Assembly: GCA_022841365.1 (NCBI GenBank) | Contig: JALHRP010000044.1 | Location: forward strand, 1-33,410 | Length of the DNA stretch: 33,410 nucleotides | Reading direction: 5' to 3' | From: Chitinophagaceae bacterium | Lineage (GTDB): Bacteria > Bacteroidota > Bacteroidia > Chitinophagales > Chitinophagaceae | Part shown: positions 15,752 to 24,166 of the stretch, piece after piece | How the letters are laid out: every line of letters starts with the position of its first letter | How positions within the stretch are numbered: position 1 is the stretch's first letter | Translations under genes and position numbers: made by a program | Notes under the pieces: generated by a model | What the model was told of the DNA's origin: nothing | Databases searched by the model: none | Seen by the model: the letters and a program-made list of their open reading frames with translations, nothing else

Positions 15752-17614
15752 TTACAAAAGATTTGCCGCATTGAAATAGCGCCATTCGTAATTATTAACA
15801 GCATGTGCTGCTTTTGCTGCAATGGGTTGTTTTACCACATCGGCATCAATAATTTTTTCTGCCACCAGCTTTTGGCGGCTTTCGTGCAACAGCGCCGTAA
15901 AAGCAGGCGTTTGCATCCACTGTTGTTGTGGAGGTTCATAACCAATTTTATCTGTGCGGTAAACTATGGAAGAAGGCAGCAACCCTTTCATACTTTCACG
16001 CAAAATGTATTTGGTAAACCCGTTCCGGATTTTATAATGCGAAGGCAGTGAAAAAATAAACTGTACCAAATCAAAACTCAGAAACGGCAAACGAACTTCC
16101 ACACCGTGCGTCATACTGTTACGATCGGCATAGCGGAGCAATTCTTCTAACCCAAACTGCATGGTATTGTAATACAGCAGATCATTTAGTTTTCGTACAA
16201 TGGGTTTGAAGATGGTTTGTTTGTTGATATGTGTTTTAAAATAATCAGGTTGAATACCGGCGTTGAATTTAATTTCTTTATACGCTTTACTTTCTAATTG
16301 TACAGCTGTTATTTCAGGAAACTTAGCAGCGAGTTTATTTCTCCAACTCCAGTCAAACGAAATATTATTTTGAGTGAAGGCCTTTGCTTCTACCTTATAC
16401 CCTCCACCTTTCAACTTCTCTTGTAAGAACCAATGAATGTATTTGTGATAACCGGCCAATGTTTCATCAGCACCTTGTCCATCGAGAATTACTTTAATGC
16501 CTTTCTGTTTCGTCAACTCATACACTTTATATTGAGCATAGATGCTGGCAGATTGAAAAGGCTCTTCCTGATGATGAATGAATTGTTGCCAATCGTTCAA
16601 TAACGATTCTGCAGTGGGTGCAACCAGATGATGTTGCAATTGAAATTGATCTGCAACTTGTTTGGCATAAGCTGTTTCATCTTTTTCAAAACCCGGAAAG
16701 GAAGAAGTGAAAGCTTGTAGTTTATTAGTTTGTAGTTGGCTGATTACAGCAACGATTGATGAACTATCTAATCCGCCACTTAAGCTTGTACCTACTTCCA
16801 CATCACTTCGTAATCTTCTTTTTACAGATGTATTGAAGAGTTGCTGAAACTGTTCAATAGCTTCTGTTTCACTGATATTTGCAACGGTTTCTTTATCCAG
16901 ATCCCGGTACTGTACAATTTCATTACTGCCGGTACGCAGGTTTAATTTGAGATAATGAGACTGTGGTAATGCAATGATGTGTTGATAAAAGGTTTGCGAC
17001 AGATCAACCGGATTTTTAACCCAGCCCAACCCAATATAGTTGAGCAACATGGTATGGTTGATGTTCTTTTTTACACCTGCTGCCCACAAGGCTTTCATTT
17101 CGCTGGCAAATAAAAACTGTTCGCCATCAAAAAAATAATAAAATGGTTTTTCTCCAAAACAATCCCTTGCTGCAAACAAGAGTTGTTCCTGTTCATCCCA
17201 GATAGCAAACGCAAACATACCATCAAACTGTTTCAGACAATCTTCTTTCCAGTAATCATATGCTGCAAGTATTACTTCTATATCAGATTTTGTATGGAAG
17301 TTGTATCCTTTTTTTTGCAGCTCTTCTTTCAGTTCAATATAATTATAGATCTCACCATTGTAAGTAATACTGTAACGGTGTTTTTCTCCCTCTCCTTTGG
17401 AGAGGGCTGGGGTGAGGTGCATGGGCTGTTTACCTCCATCCGTTAAATCAATAATGGCCAATCGGCGGTGACCAAAACCAACTGTATTATTTGAGTTGAT
17501 CCAGAAGCCTTCGCCATCAGGTCCACGATGAGCAAGTGCATCGGTCATTCGTTTCAACCGTTCGGTTGAAATATGTTGGGGGTTCATTGAAATAATTCCG
17601 GCAATACCACACAT
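15752..17614 (-). CDS. asnB: Asparagine synthase (glutamine-hydrolysing), with repeat-derived insertion
   Basis: 620 residues from ATG 17614, chosen because the N-terminal nucleophile Cys2 (MCGIAG) must be exposed after Met removal; longer reading is spurious. The glutaminase domain covers about 1-200 (AHRGPDGEG, GHRRLAIIDL, YNGEIYN) and the synthetase domain follows with the ATP-binding SGGLDSS at 279-285. The enzyme makes asparagine from aspartate, glutamine and ATP; the long C-terminal version is also used in surface-polysaccharide loci. Residues about 67-78 (LTPALSKGEGEKH) are encoded by a palindromic repeat and interrupt the usual link between GGKQPMH and RYSITYNGE. Confidence 0.93.
   Translation of the reverse strand: MCGIAGIISMNPQHISTERLKRMTDALAHRGPDGEGFWINSNNTVGFGHRRLAIIDLTDGGKQPMHLTPALSKGEGEKHRYSITYNGEIYNYIELKEELQKKGYNFHTKSDIEVILAAYDYWKEDCLKQFDGMFAFAIWDEQEQLLFAARDCFGEKPFYYFFDGEQFLFASEMKALWAAGVKKNINHTMLLNYIGLGWVKNPVDLSQTFYQHIIALPQSHYLKLNLRTGSNEIVQYRDLDKETVANISETEAIEQFQQLFNTSVKRRLRSDVEVGTSLSGGLDSSSIVAVISQLQTNKLQAFTSSFPGFEKDETAYAKQVADQFQLQHHLVAPTAESLLNDWQQFIHHQEEPFQSASIYAQYKVYELTKQKGIKVILDGQGADETLAGYHKYIHWFLQEKLKGGGYKVEAKAFTQNNISFDWSWRNKLAAKFPEITAVQLESKAYKEIKFNAGIQPDYFKTHINKQTIFKPIVRKLNDLLYYNTMQFGLEELLRYADRNSMTHGVEVRLPFLSFDLVQFIFSLPSHYKIRNGFTKYILRESMKGLLPSSIVYRTDKIGYEPPQQQWMQTPAFTALLHESRQKLVAEKIIDADVVKQPIAAKAAHAVNNYEWRYFNAANLL
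17386..17418. repeat. Dispersed palindromic repeat inside the asnB coding region
   Basis: The perfect hairpin CCCTCTCC-TTT-GGAGAGGG (17388-17406) is followed by CTGGGGTGAGG. The same class of sequence is present between genes at 7113-7149. Read on the coding strand it stays in frame and adds about 12 residues to the glutaminase domain. Confidence 0.75.
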
Positions 17615-17661
17615 GCTGTAAAAATCGAACTTTCGATGCAGATAAACCAAAAAGAAAAACT

Positions 17662-18183
17662 TTATATAGTTTTTGGTTTGCCTGAAATAAAGCGATTGAT
17701 TGGTTTTAAAAAAAATAGTAACAGGCCGATTATTAGTAACAATACCCCATTTAGCAGAAATTCAATAAACAAATTTTCAAATAGGCGACCAGGGTAATAT
17801 AAAACTGGTTTCAAATAATCCCAGCCAGTCAAGTTTGTTCTTATCATAAAAATAATACTGATAAAAGAGATTAATGTATTCAACCATAACCAATGTTTTT
17901 TTCGTGAGATTATGATTCCGATAATGAACGCAATGACCAAACCTACTATTGCTGAAAAGCCACTTTCTATTAATAGCGAAGTTATTTCTACAGGTCCAAT
18001 GCCATTTAGTTTTTGCATTTCCTCCATATTAGCGGGGGTTGCTCTTGTTGCTTGAATTGTTTTTAAATGAAGCAAATACGAAAGCGTTTCGAAGGAGTGC
18101 ATGAAGAACCAAAACGCTATTGTATAGACTAATATCTGTCGAAAGTTTATCCTTGCTACAAATTGTTTCATAGAAAAGCTCAT
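17662..18183 (-). CDS. Hypothetical membrane protein
   Basis: 173 residues from ATG 18183; ATG 18171 is an alternative. No recognised family. About four hydrophobic segments (ILVYTIAFWFFMHSF, then two in GFSAIVGLVIAFIIGIIISR and LWLNTLISFISIIFMI, and the C-terminal LLNGVLLLIIGLLLFFL). A soluble loop lies between the first and second segments. It lies 47 bp upstream of asnB on the same strand and downstream of an intrinsic terminator, so it probably has its own promoter. Confidence 0.68.
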   Translation of the reverse strand: MSFSMKQFVARINFRQILVYTIAFWFFMHSFETLSYLLHLKTIQATRATPANMEEMQKLNGIGPVEITSLLIESGFSAIVGLVIAFIIGIIISRKKHWLWLNTLISFISIIFMIRTNLTGWDYLKPVLYYPGRLFENLFIEFLLNGVLLLIIGLLLFFLKPINRFISGKPKTI

Positions 18184-18196
18184 GTGCAAGAATAAT

Positions 18197-18224
18197 AAAA
18201 AAAGCTCTGCAATTTTGCAGAGCC
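18197..18224 (-). terminator. Intrinsic terminator of the DUF2911 gene
   Basis: On the minus strand GGCTCTGC-AAAATT-GCAGAGC is followed directly by seven Ts. It lies 60 bp after the stop of the DUF2911 gene and just upstream of the next membrane-protein start. Confidence 0.85.
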
Positions 18225-18284
18225 AATAATTATCAGAGCCTATAAATTTAAGTTACATCGTACATCTAACTTCGTACATTTCGC

Positions 18285-18857
18285 TTACCAGCTAAACGGC
18301 ATCTTCACCATCACATCATCCCAATCCATAATCAGCACAGCACTTTTTTCGCTTGCTTTTTCAAACATCATGGTAAAGGACTCTGTAAAATCAGGAGTTT
18401 TTATCACAGGGCAATCAATACGTACCACATCTTTACCGGCATCATATTTAAAGGCTCCCCAGATATCGGTTTCTTTATTAATGATGATGGTCCACTTTAA
18501 CGGATTCTCAAATGCATACATGGTGTAACGGCCTTTCTTTACCAGTTTGCCGGCGATTTTTACATCACGGTAAAATTCAATTTCTGTTGCTTCGTTTGCA
18601 CCAAGTCGCCACACTTTTCCATCTTCAACCAGTTCGCCAAAAACTTTTCGTCCGCTTTTTGATGGCCGACTGTAAATAACTCTGGCGATCAAGGGCTCGG
18701 TTATTTTATTGGGCTGAATACGCAGGATGGGATAATTAACAGGATAATACGCCATATCCATGGGCGACTTATCTAAGGGTGGAAGTTTACTTCCGTTTTG
18801 AGCTGTTGCTGTAAACCCTGCTGCAACAAGTACAAGAATCATCAATACTGATTTCAT
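18285..18857 (-). CDS. DUF2911 domain exported protein
   Basis: 190 residues. Signal peptide MKSVLMILVLVAAGFTATAQ. The DUF2911 signature is RVIYSRPSKSGRKVFGELV, DGKVWRLGANEATEIEF, KKGRYTMYAF and the C-terminal half with WTIIINKETDIWGAF. The family is common in Bacteroidota and its function is not known. It is transcribed alone and ends at a clear terminator. Confidence 0.9.
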   Translation of the reverse strand: MKSVLMILVLVAAGFTATAQNGSKLPPLDKSPMDMAYYPVNYPILRIQPNKITEPLIARVIYSRPSKSGRKVFGELVEDGKVWRLGANEATEIEFYRDVKIAGKLVKKGRYTMYAFENPLKWTIIINKETDIWGAFKYDAGKDVVRIDCPVIKTPDFTESFTMMFEKASEKSAVLIMDWDDVMVKMPFSW

Positions 18858-19174
18858 GGTGCTGTTTTTTCTGTTTATTCTCTTTTAAGATGGTCGTCTA
18901 TAAGATCAACGCTTTTCATTGTCATTTCATCTTTTTTCAGACCGGTTTATTTTCCTGAAAGTTGTTTATAGAAACGCAAATTTAGCCGAAATGACCCGTA
19001 AAGTTTTCAGGCTAATTTATTGTGCAGGTCTGCAAAAAAATACAAGGCGAACCACACGGTCAGCTTCAACTGGAAATTTATGTGAAACAGGGCTGTTTAA
19101 AATCACTTTTTCCCCTGTTTATGAGCAGAATTGTACAGCTTATTGTAATTTAATATTGCACTTAAGAAAAGATT
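18858..19174. other. Intergenic region between divergent genes
   Basis: This 317-bp gap must hold promoters for the DUF2911 gene (minus) and the CoA-transferase gene (plus). For the latter, TTG at 19131-19133 and TAATATTG at 19151-19158 form a weak promoter candidate. No RNA gene or repeat was recognised. Confidence 0.4.
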
Positions 19175-20467
19175 ATGTACCAGCAAATCAATTATCAAAC
19201 AGCAGCAGAAGCACTGTCTATTATTCAAAGCGGGCAACGGGTATTTGTTCAGGGCAGTGCCCAGACGCCTTTGTTCCTGTTGAGGGAACTGGCCAAACAA
19301 GCCAACCGTTTAAACAATGTGGAACTGGTGTTTATTACCGTGCAGGGCGATATTACTGTTGATCAGCCGCAATACGAAGGCATCTTCAACATCAACTGCA
19401 TGTTTGTAAGTAACAGCATCCGTAAAGCAGTAAATGAAGGCAGGGCCGATTTTATTCCTGTGTTCTTGAGTGATATTCCCGATCTGTTTAAGAAAGGGTA
19501 TCTGCCAATTGATGTGGCATTGGTACAGGTATCGCCGCCGGATAAGCATGGCTATTGTTCGCTTGGTGTAAGTGTGGATATTGCAAGAAGTGCAGTAAAC
19601 ACAGCCAAATATATTATTGCGCAGGTAAACCCAAATGTGCCACGTACACATGGCGACAGTCTGATACATACAGAGCGATTCACTTCATTGGTTTATGCAG
19701 ATGAACCTTTGCCCGAAGTGGATTATGGAATTAAAGTGGGCGAAGATGAATTGAAGATCGGTCAATACATTGCAGAAATGATTGATGACGGAAGTACGCT
19801 GCAGATGGGCATTGGTACCATTCCTGATGCGGTGTTGAAATCGCTCCGCAATCATAAAAACCTCGGCGTGCATACAGAAATGTGCAGCGATGGTATTATT
19901 GATCTGGTAGAAATGGATGTGATCAATAATGTAAAAAAGAAAATCCATCCGTACAAAACTGTTACGGGTTTTGCAATTGGTACAAAACGATTGTACAATT
20001 ATGTAAACGATAACCCTGCGTTTGTGTTCCTTGATATTGATTATGTAAACGATCCGCATGTGATCAGAAGAAATCCAAAAGTGATTGCCATTAACAGCGC
20101 TATTGAAGTAGATATAACAGGACAGGTTTGTGCCGATAGTATTGGAACAACGCAGTACAGCGGTATTGGCGGACAAATGGATTTTATGCGTGGCGCAGCT
20201 TTGAGCGAAGGTGGTAAACCCATTATTGCACTTACATCACGTACCGCAAAAGGAATTAACCGCATTGTTCCGTTTTTAAAACAGGGAGCCGGTGTGGTAA
20301 CTACACGTGGGCATATTCATTATGTTGTAACGGAGTATGGTGTTGCACAATTGTATGGAAAAAATTTACGACAGCGGGCAAAGGCATTGATTGATATTGC
20401 ACACCCCGACGACCGAGAAATGCTGGAGCGTTGTTGTGTGGAAAGGTTTAAACATTTTCAGGTTTGA
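19175..20467 (+). CDS. Acetyl-CoA hydrolase/transferase family protein
   Basis: 430 residues, typical length for the Cat1/4-hydroxybutyrate CoA-transferase family. Landmarks are FVQGSAQTP, PPDKHGYCSLGVSVD, LQMGIGTIPDAVL, the catalytic glutamate in LGVHTEMCSDGIIDL and GGQMDFMRGAALSEGGKPI, with GHIHYVVTEYGVAQLYG near the end. The enzyme transfers CoA between acetate and other carboxylic acids, or hydrolyses acetyl-CoA, through a glutamyl-CoA intermediate in the cytoplasm. The exact acceptor cannot be told. It is a single-gene unit. Confidence 0.92.
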   Translation: MYQQINYQTAAEALSIIQSGQRVFVQGSAQTPLFLLRELAKQANRLNNVELVFITVQGDITVDQPQYEGIFNINCMFVSNSIRKAVNEGRADFIPVFLSDIPDLFKKGYLPIDVALVQVSPPDKHGYCSLGVSVDIARSAVNTAKYIIAQVNPNVPRTHGDSLIHTERFTSLVYADEPLPEVDYGIKVGEDELKIGQYIAEMIDDGSTLQMGIGTIPDAVLKSLRNHKNLGVHTEMCSDGIIDLVEMDVINNVKKKIHPYKTVTGFAIGTKRLYNYVNDNPAFVFLDIDYVNDPHVIRRNPKVIAINSAIEVDITGQVCADSIGTTQYSGIGGQMDFMRGAALSEGGKPIIALTSRTAKGINRIVPFLKQGAGVVTTRGHIHYVVTEYGVAQLYGKNLRQRAKALIDIAHPDDREMLERCCVERFKHFQV

Positions 20468-20498
20468 TGTCTGTTCACCCAATGGGTGACTGAACATC
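20466..20498. repeat. Imperfect hairpin after the CoA-transferase gene
   Basis: CACCC-AAT-GGGTG is the core of a longer stem running from GATGT to ACATC. It begins inside the stop codon region of the CoA-transferase gene. No T-run follows, so it may stabilise the mRNA 3' end or be a repeat unit. Confidence 0.6.
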
Positions 20499-20503
20499 AG
20501 TAG

Positions 20504-20569
20504 AAGGTATGCCATACCTTGAAACACGCTGATATATCTTTAACGGCTATCTCAGGTATGGCATACCTG
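20504..20569. repeat. Two near-identical 17-bp palindromes
   Basis: AAGGTATGCCATACCTT (20504-20520) and CAGGTATGGCATACCTG (20553-20569) are each perfect palindromes around one central base and are reverse complements of each other in their 15-bp cores. They lie between the convergent CoA-transferase and ACP phosphodiesterase-like genes and can form either two small hairpins or one large stem. Confidence 0.8.
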
Positions 20570-20577
20570 TAACAGCA

Positions 20578-21159
20578 TTATTGTTTCAACTTGCTTTGTA
20601 CAAATACCAGCAGTTCAGGAAAAAATTCATCATAACAGGTTTGCAACTCATCATAATGTTCTTCAAACAAAGCAAAGGCAGTGGCACTTTCGGTTAAATA
20701 AGTTGCACGACGGACAACACCATGTAAACTTTTTTCTATTCCCCATCGCTCACGGTAATTGTATAACCAGTTTTGTGTTTTCATGTAGGGGAACATCATG
20801 GCAAAGCGTTCAGGAAATACGGCACTATAAGGTTCTAATGTTTGATACGTTTCTTTTGCAAACTCCTGTAACGATTCATTGCTGAAAATGCTGTTATCAG
20901 ACGCCAGGTAATGATCATAAACAACATCAACAAACGCACCGGCATATAAACGATAGTGCGGACGAAAGATCTCTTTTGCTTTTTTGGTGACGGGATGTTC
21001 ATCCGTAAATGTATCAATGGCTCGGTGCAGGTCCATTCCCTGTTGAATGCCAGGCGAATAATCAAACTTCTTTTTTCCTTTTACATAATCACTGATCATA
21101 TTCCCGACCAATATCTCCGGATGATGAAAAGAAAGCCAGGCGTGGGCGAGATAGTTCAT
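20578..21159 (-). CDS. ACP phosphodiesterase-like protein (AcpH/DUF479)
   Basis: 193 residues from ATG 21159, the start that fits the family (MNYLAHAWLSFHHPEILVGN). Other family parts are MISDYVKGKK, GMDLHRAIDTFTDEHP and GAFVDVVYDHYLA with metal-binding His and Asp residues of an HD-like fold. AcpH removes the 4'-phosphopantetheine arm from acyl carrier protein. Length is normal. It converges with the CoA-transferase gene. Confidence 0.88.
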   Translation of the reverse strand: MNYLAHAWLSFHHPEILVGNMISDYVKGKKKFDYSPGIQQGMDLHRAIDTFTDEHPVTKKAKEIFRPHYRLYAGAFVDVVYDHYLASDNSIFSNESLQEFAKETYQTLEPYSAVFPERFAMMFPYMKTQNWLYNYRERWGIEKSLHGVVRRATYLTESATAFALFEEHYDELQTCYDEFFPELLVFVQSKLKQ

Positions 21160-21530
21160 TAGCGCAAGTTCGTGAAAGATCAGATTCAACTCCCCAGCAG
21201 GTACAAGTGTTTTAAAGCAGGATTGTAAACTTCAGTCCTCTTTAACCGCATACCAGCTTTGGTGAACCTTATTAAACAGCTTGGTGGCAGAATTTCCGGC
21301 GATGGATAAGAATATGTAAAATTTTGTAAAGCCTTTGAGTGCAAGACTGTGAAAGGCTATAAACTTTAATGACTTACTAACTGCCGACAACTGTTTTTTG
21401 TTCAAATTATTTTGCTGATCTGACAGTAAAGATTGGGCAAAAAGACGATCTTTTTAGATTAAAAAAAATAATATGTTTTCATTTGACTTTATAAAAAAGC
21501 TTTATATCTTACTCATTCAACTATTCAGAA
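21160..21530. other. Intergenic region upstream of the accessory operon
   Basis: 371 bp without a gene. It holds a 7-bp stem at 21330-21358 (AGCCTTT/AAAGGCT), a small AT-rich hairpin at 21439-21455 (AAAAAGA-CGA-TCTTTTT), and an AT-rich stretch next to the T9SS-protein gene with a weak promoter candidate (TTTG at 21482-21485, TATATCTT at 21503-21510). No RNA gene was recognised. Confidence 0.4.
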
Positions 21531-22424
21531 ATGAGAATTGCCTGTCTGCTATTATTTATCGGTTTCAGCTATTCGATACAAGCTCAAACAGTTACAGTTG
21601 GAGGGCAGTGTATGCCTAGCAACATCACCCTGAATAAAATAACAGATATTAATGGTAAGTCAGCTTATCAGGGAACAGGAACGGTTGATGGCATCCCCGG
21701 TGTAACTGTAAGTATTTACTGGATTGGAGCGCCGGATAATGTGTGGGTTCTGGATTTTGATGGTCAGCCTTATTATTTTGATGCATGTAACACAACTGAA
21801 CCTACTGGTACTGCCAATTCAAGTTGCCCCTGGAATGTGGTGGGTGGTACAAGTTGTACCGGAGCATCGGCTTTGTTTATTTCAGGAGTAGTAACCTTAC
21901 CGGCGGAAATGGTTAGTTTCTCCGCTCAAAAGAATAATAACGATATAGACTTAGTCTGGAAAACGGCATCTGAGAGTAATAATAAAGGGTTTGAAATTCA
22001 ACGAAGCATTGATGCGGTTAACTGGAAGGCCATTGGTTTTGTAAATGGAGCAGGTACCTCATCAGTTGAAAACACATACAGATTTACAGACAAAGCAGCT
22101 CTTGCCGGAAAAAATTACTATCGGTTGTTGCAAATTGATTTTGATGCAAACAGAAAGTATTCTTCTATAGTAAGTGTTGATCTGCCAAAGAAAGCGTACT
22201 ATTCAATCTTTAATAATCCGGGTAACGGAGTATTTCAGCTAAGAATACATACTCCTGAAAAAGTAGAATTTTCTGTACTTGATTTAAGCGGGCGCAGATT
22301 GATCAGTCAGGTTACGGGAACTGGTGTAATGGAGATAGATCTCAGTAAGCATCCTGCAGGAACCTACATTCTTCACTTAAGAAGAGGCAATGATTTTATC
22401 ACTGAAAAACTGATTAAGCAATAA
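21531..22424 (+). CDS. Secreted protein with type IX secretion sorting domain (type A)
   Basis: 297 residues. Signal peptide MRIACLLLFIGFSYSIQAQ, a Cys-containing N-terminal domain (about 20-125, four cysteines), then the common Bacteroidota linker fold starting LPAEMVSFSAQKNNNDIDLVW (about 125-220), and a C-terminal type A sorting domain of about 75 residues (YSIFNNPGNGVFQLRI, VLDLSGRRL, HPAGTYILHL). The protein is expected to cross the outer membrane by T9SS and be attached or released. The N-terminal domain is not recognised. First gene of a five-gene operon; the next start is 2 bases after its stop codon. Confidence 0.88.
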   Translation: MRIACLLLFIGFSYSIQAQTVTVGGQCMPSNITLNKITDINGKSAYQGTGTVDGIPGVTVSIYWIGAPDNVWVLDFDGQPYYFDACNTTEPTGTANSSCPWNVVGGTSCTGASALFISGVVTLPAEMVSFSAQKNNNDIDLVWKTASESNNKGFEIQRSIDAVNWKAIGFVNGAGTSSVENTYRFTDKAALAGKNYYRLLQIDFDANRKYSSIVSVDLPKKAYYSIFNNPGNGVFQLRIHTPEKVEFSVLDLSGRRLISQVTGTGVMEIDLSKHPAGTYILHLRRGNDFITEKLIKQ

Positions 22425-22425
22425 C

Positions 22426-23016
22426 ATGAAATTGAATCATAACAGCAGACGAAGTTTTTTAGCCAATGCAGCAATGCTTACGGCAGGGTTTGCAATTGCC
22501 TCTCCATCTCAACTTTTTGCACAACCTGCTGCAATCGATGATCTGAAGGAGAGCTGGAAAAATTTCTGTCAAACACAAAACGGGCAATTGTTTAATCAGC
22601 CAATGCAGTTACATGATCGGGCTCTTTCATTTGTATGTAAGGGTCATCATGTTTATACGGGTGAAATCATTTCTTTTGATGCAGAAAATATCATTGCACA
22701 GCCCATATGGATTTATTGGGGCGAAAAGAAGACTGTACCCAATGATGTGATCATCACATTCTTTTCAACAAACGGGAAAAAACTTTTCAGGATCAACCGC
22801 TTTGAGTTAGAGGGATTACAGCAACTGGCCAACGATGGAGGTCATGTGGATCTCATTTCTTTACTGCAAAGAGAGCGAACAGCTGTGTTACCAAAAAGTG
22901 AACAGCGATCATTGCTTGTGAAAACAGAAATCCGTAACAATCATGAAGTACGGATAAATAGCTTTTCAGGACAGCACATTTTTAAGATTGAAAAAAAACT
23001 AAACTATAACGCTTAA
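22426..23016 (+). CDS. Exported hypothetical protein with Tat-like signal
   Basis: 196 residues, not recognised. The N-terminus SRRSFLANAAMLTAGFAIASPSQLFAQ has a twin arginine and a hydrophobic stretch, so Tat export is likely. The mature part contains FVCKGHHVYTGEIISFDAEN and WIYWGEKKTVPNDVIITFFS, suggesting a beta-rich fold. It lies between the T9SS-protein gene (one-base gap) and the tail-collar gene (11-bp gap), so it is co-transcribed and may act on or with one of these. Confidence 0.78.
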   Translation: MKLNHNSRRSFLANAAMLTAGFAIASPSQLFAQPAAIDDLKESWKNFCQTQNGQLFNQPMQLHDRALSFVCKGHHVYTGEIISFDAENIIAQPIWIYWGEKKTVPNDVIITFFSTNGKKLFRINRFELEGLQQLANDGGHVDLISLLQRERTAVLPKSEQRSLLVKTEIRNNHEVRINSFSGQHIFKIEKKLNYNA

Positions 23017-23027
23017 ACTATTTTATT

Positions 23028-23552
23028 ATGCCTGCTGAACCGTTTATATCAGAAATTTTCATGGCCGGAATGAACTTTGCTCCCAGAGGATATTCCTTTT
23101 GTAATGGGCAAACCATATCAATTGCTACAAATACTGCGTTGTTTTCTCTCTTAGGAACAACCTTTGGCGGTAATGGCACCACCACATTTAATTTACCTGA
23201 TTTACGGGGCAGGGTTCCAATGGGACAAGGAAGCGGGCCCGGTCTTACACCCAGAACTTTAGGTGAAGTGAGTGGTACAGAAACGGTTACATTGTTAAGT
23301 ACGCAAATGCCTGCTCATACACATTCACTTCTTGCAGTATCTGATCCTGGAGATGCTTCTGCGCCACAGGGGAACTTACTTGCAAACAGTGGTGCGTTAG
23401 ACAAGGAATATAAATCAACAGGTACAGTTGTTGCCATGAGCCCTTCAGCTATTGGTATTGCAGGTGGTAGCCAGCCACATTCAAACATTCAACCTTACCT
23501 TGTTGTTAATTTTTATATTGCTACAGAAGGTATTTTCCCCAGCCGTAACTAA
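23028..23552 (+). CDS. Phage tail collar domain protein (MdpB-like)
   Basis: 174 residues. The tail collar signature is clear: FISEIFMAGMNFAPRGYSFCNGQ, LFSLLGTTFGGNGTTTFNLPDLRGRVPMG, then LLSTQMPAHTHSL and a C-terminal QPYLVVNFYIATEGIFPSR. Relatives occur in phage tail fibres and also as stand-alone bacterial proteins sometimes called microcystin-dependent protein. There are no other phage genes here, so this is probably a chromosomal, non-phage member. No signal peptide is present. Confidence 0.9.
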   Translation: MPAEPFISEIFMAGMNFAPRGYSFCNGQTISIATNTALFSLLGTTFGGNGTTTFNLPDLRGRVPMGQGSGPGLTPRTLGEVSGTETVTLLSTQMPAHTHSLLAVSDPGDASAPQGNLLANSGALDKEYKSTGTVVAMSPSAIGIAGGSQPHSNIQPYLVVNFYIATEGIFPSRN

Positions 23553-23564
23553 CAATATTATTAA

Positions 23565-24146
23565 ATGAATAATCCGTTGCAGGAATGGTGGCAACAACTG
23601 GAGCCCCAATGGCAAACTGCATTTTCAATCACAGTATTTCAACATAACAATGAGCCAACTCCGGAGGAGTTGGCTCAACTTTATGCCGCTCCTGCTTTAC
23701 GGTTTGCAGGGCCTTCTGCTCCCTATCCGAATATGAATTTTGAACTTACCAATTTATCGGGTGTTGCAGCATTACAACATCTTGAAACACTGGTAGCGGT
23801 ATTTCAAAAAATTGAAACTGTTCAGGAAGTAAAACATCTTAAAACATTAAAGCATTTATTTCTTTACAATAACCTCATTTCTTCTCTGGATGGTATTGAA
23901 GATCTTACAGCGCTTGAAATGCTGTATGTGCAGGATAATCAGGTCATCTCCATTCATCAGGTACAAAAACTGCAAAACCTAAAAGAGCTTTACATTAACG
24001 GCAACCGGATAGAAAATCTCGATGGTTTAACTGAAGAGCATGCAGATAAATTACAGATGTTCATTTGCAAACCTAACGATCTGTTGAAACAAAAAGAATT
24101 GCTTCGGGTTGAGCGGGAGCTGGGTATCCGTTGCAGAAGTTTGTAA
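23565..24146 (+). CDS. Leucine-rich-repeat protein
   Basis: 193 residues. About four SDS22-like repeats at roughly 65-160 (LKTLKHLFLYNNLISSLDGI, LTALEMLYVQDNQVISI, LQNLKELYINGNRIENLDGL). The N-terminal part (MNNPLQEWWQQLEPQWQTAF) with a Trp-rich start is typical of LRR proteins of this kind. No signal peptide, so cytoplasmic; a role in protein recognition is likely. It is 12 bp after the collar gene and 20 bp before the sulfotransferase gene, in the same operon. Confidence 0.85.
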   Translation: MNNPLQEWWQQLEPQWQTAFSITVFQHNNEPTPEELAQLYAAPALRFAGPSAPYPNMNFELTNLSGVAALQHLETLVAVFQKIETVQEVKHLKTLKHLFLYNNLISSLDGIEDLTALEMLYVQDNQVISIHQVQKLQNLKELYINGNRIENLDGLTEEHADKLQMFICKPNDLLKQKELLRVERELGIRCRSL

Positions 24147-24166
24147 AGAATTATGCAGTATTAGCA

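Noticed and set aside
18919-19362. Plus-strand open frame of 147 codons
   Set aside because: It overlaps the CoA-transferase gene in another frame, and its amino-acid composition is not protein-like.
19310-20265. Long minus-strand frames opposite the CoA-transferase gene
   Set aside because: They are antisense shadows with low-complexity composition; the plus-strand gene has clear family motifs.
20466-20498. Intrinsic terminator for the CoA-transferase gene
   Set aside because: A stem is present but no T-run follows; kept only as a hairpin repeat.
23028-23552. Prophage
   Set aside because: Only one tail-collar gene is present; no other phage genes or attachment sites were seen.
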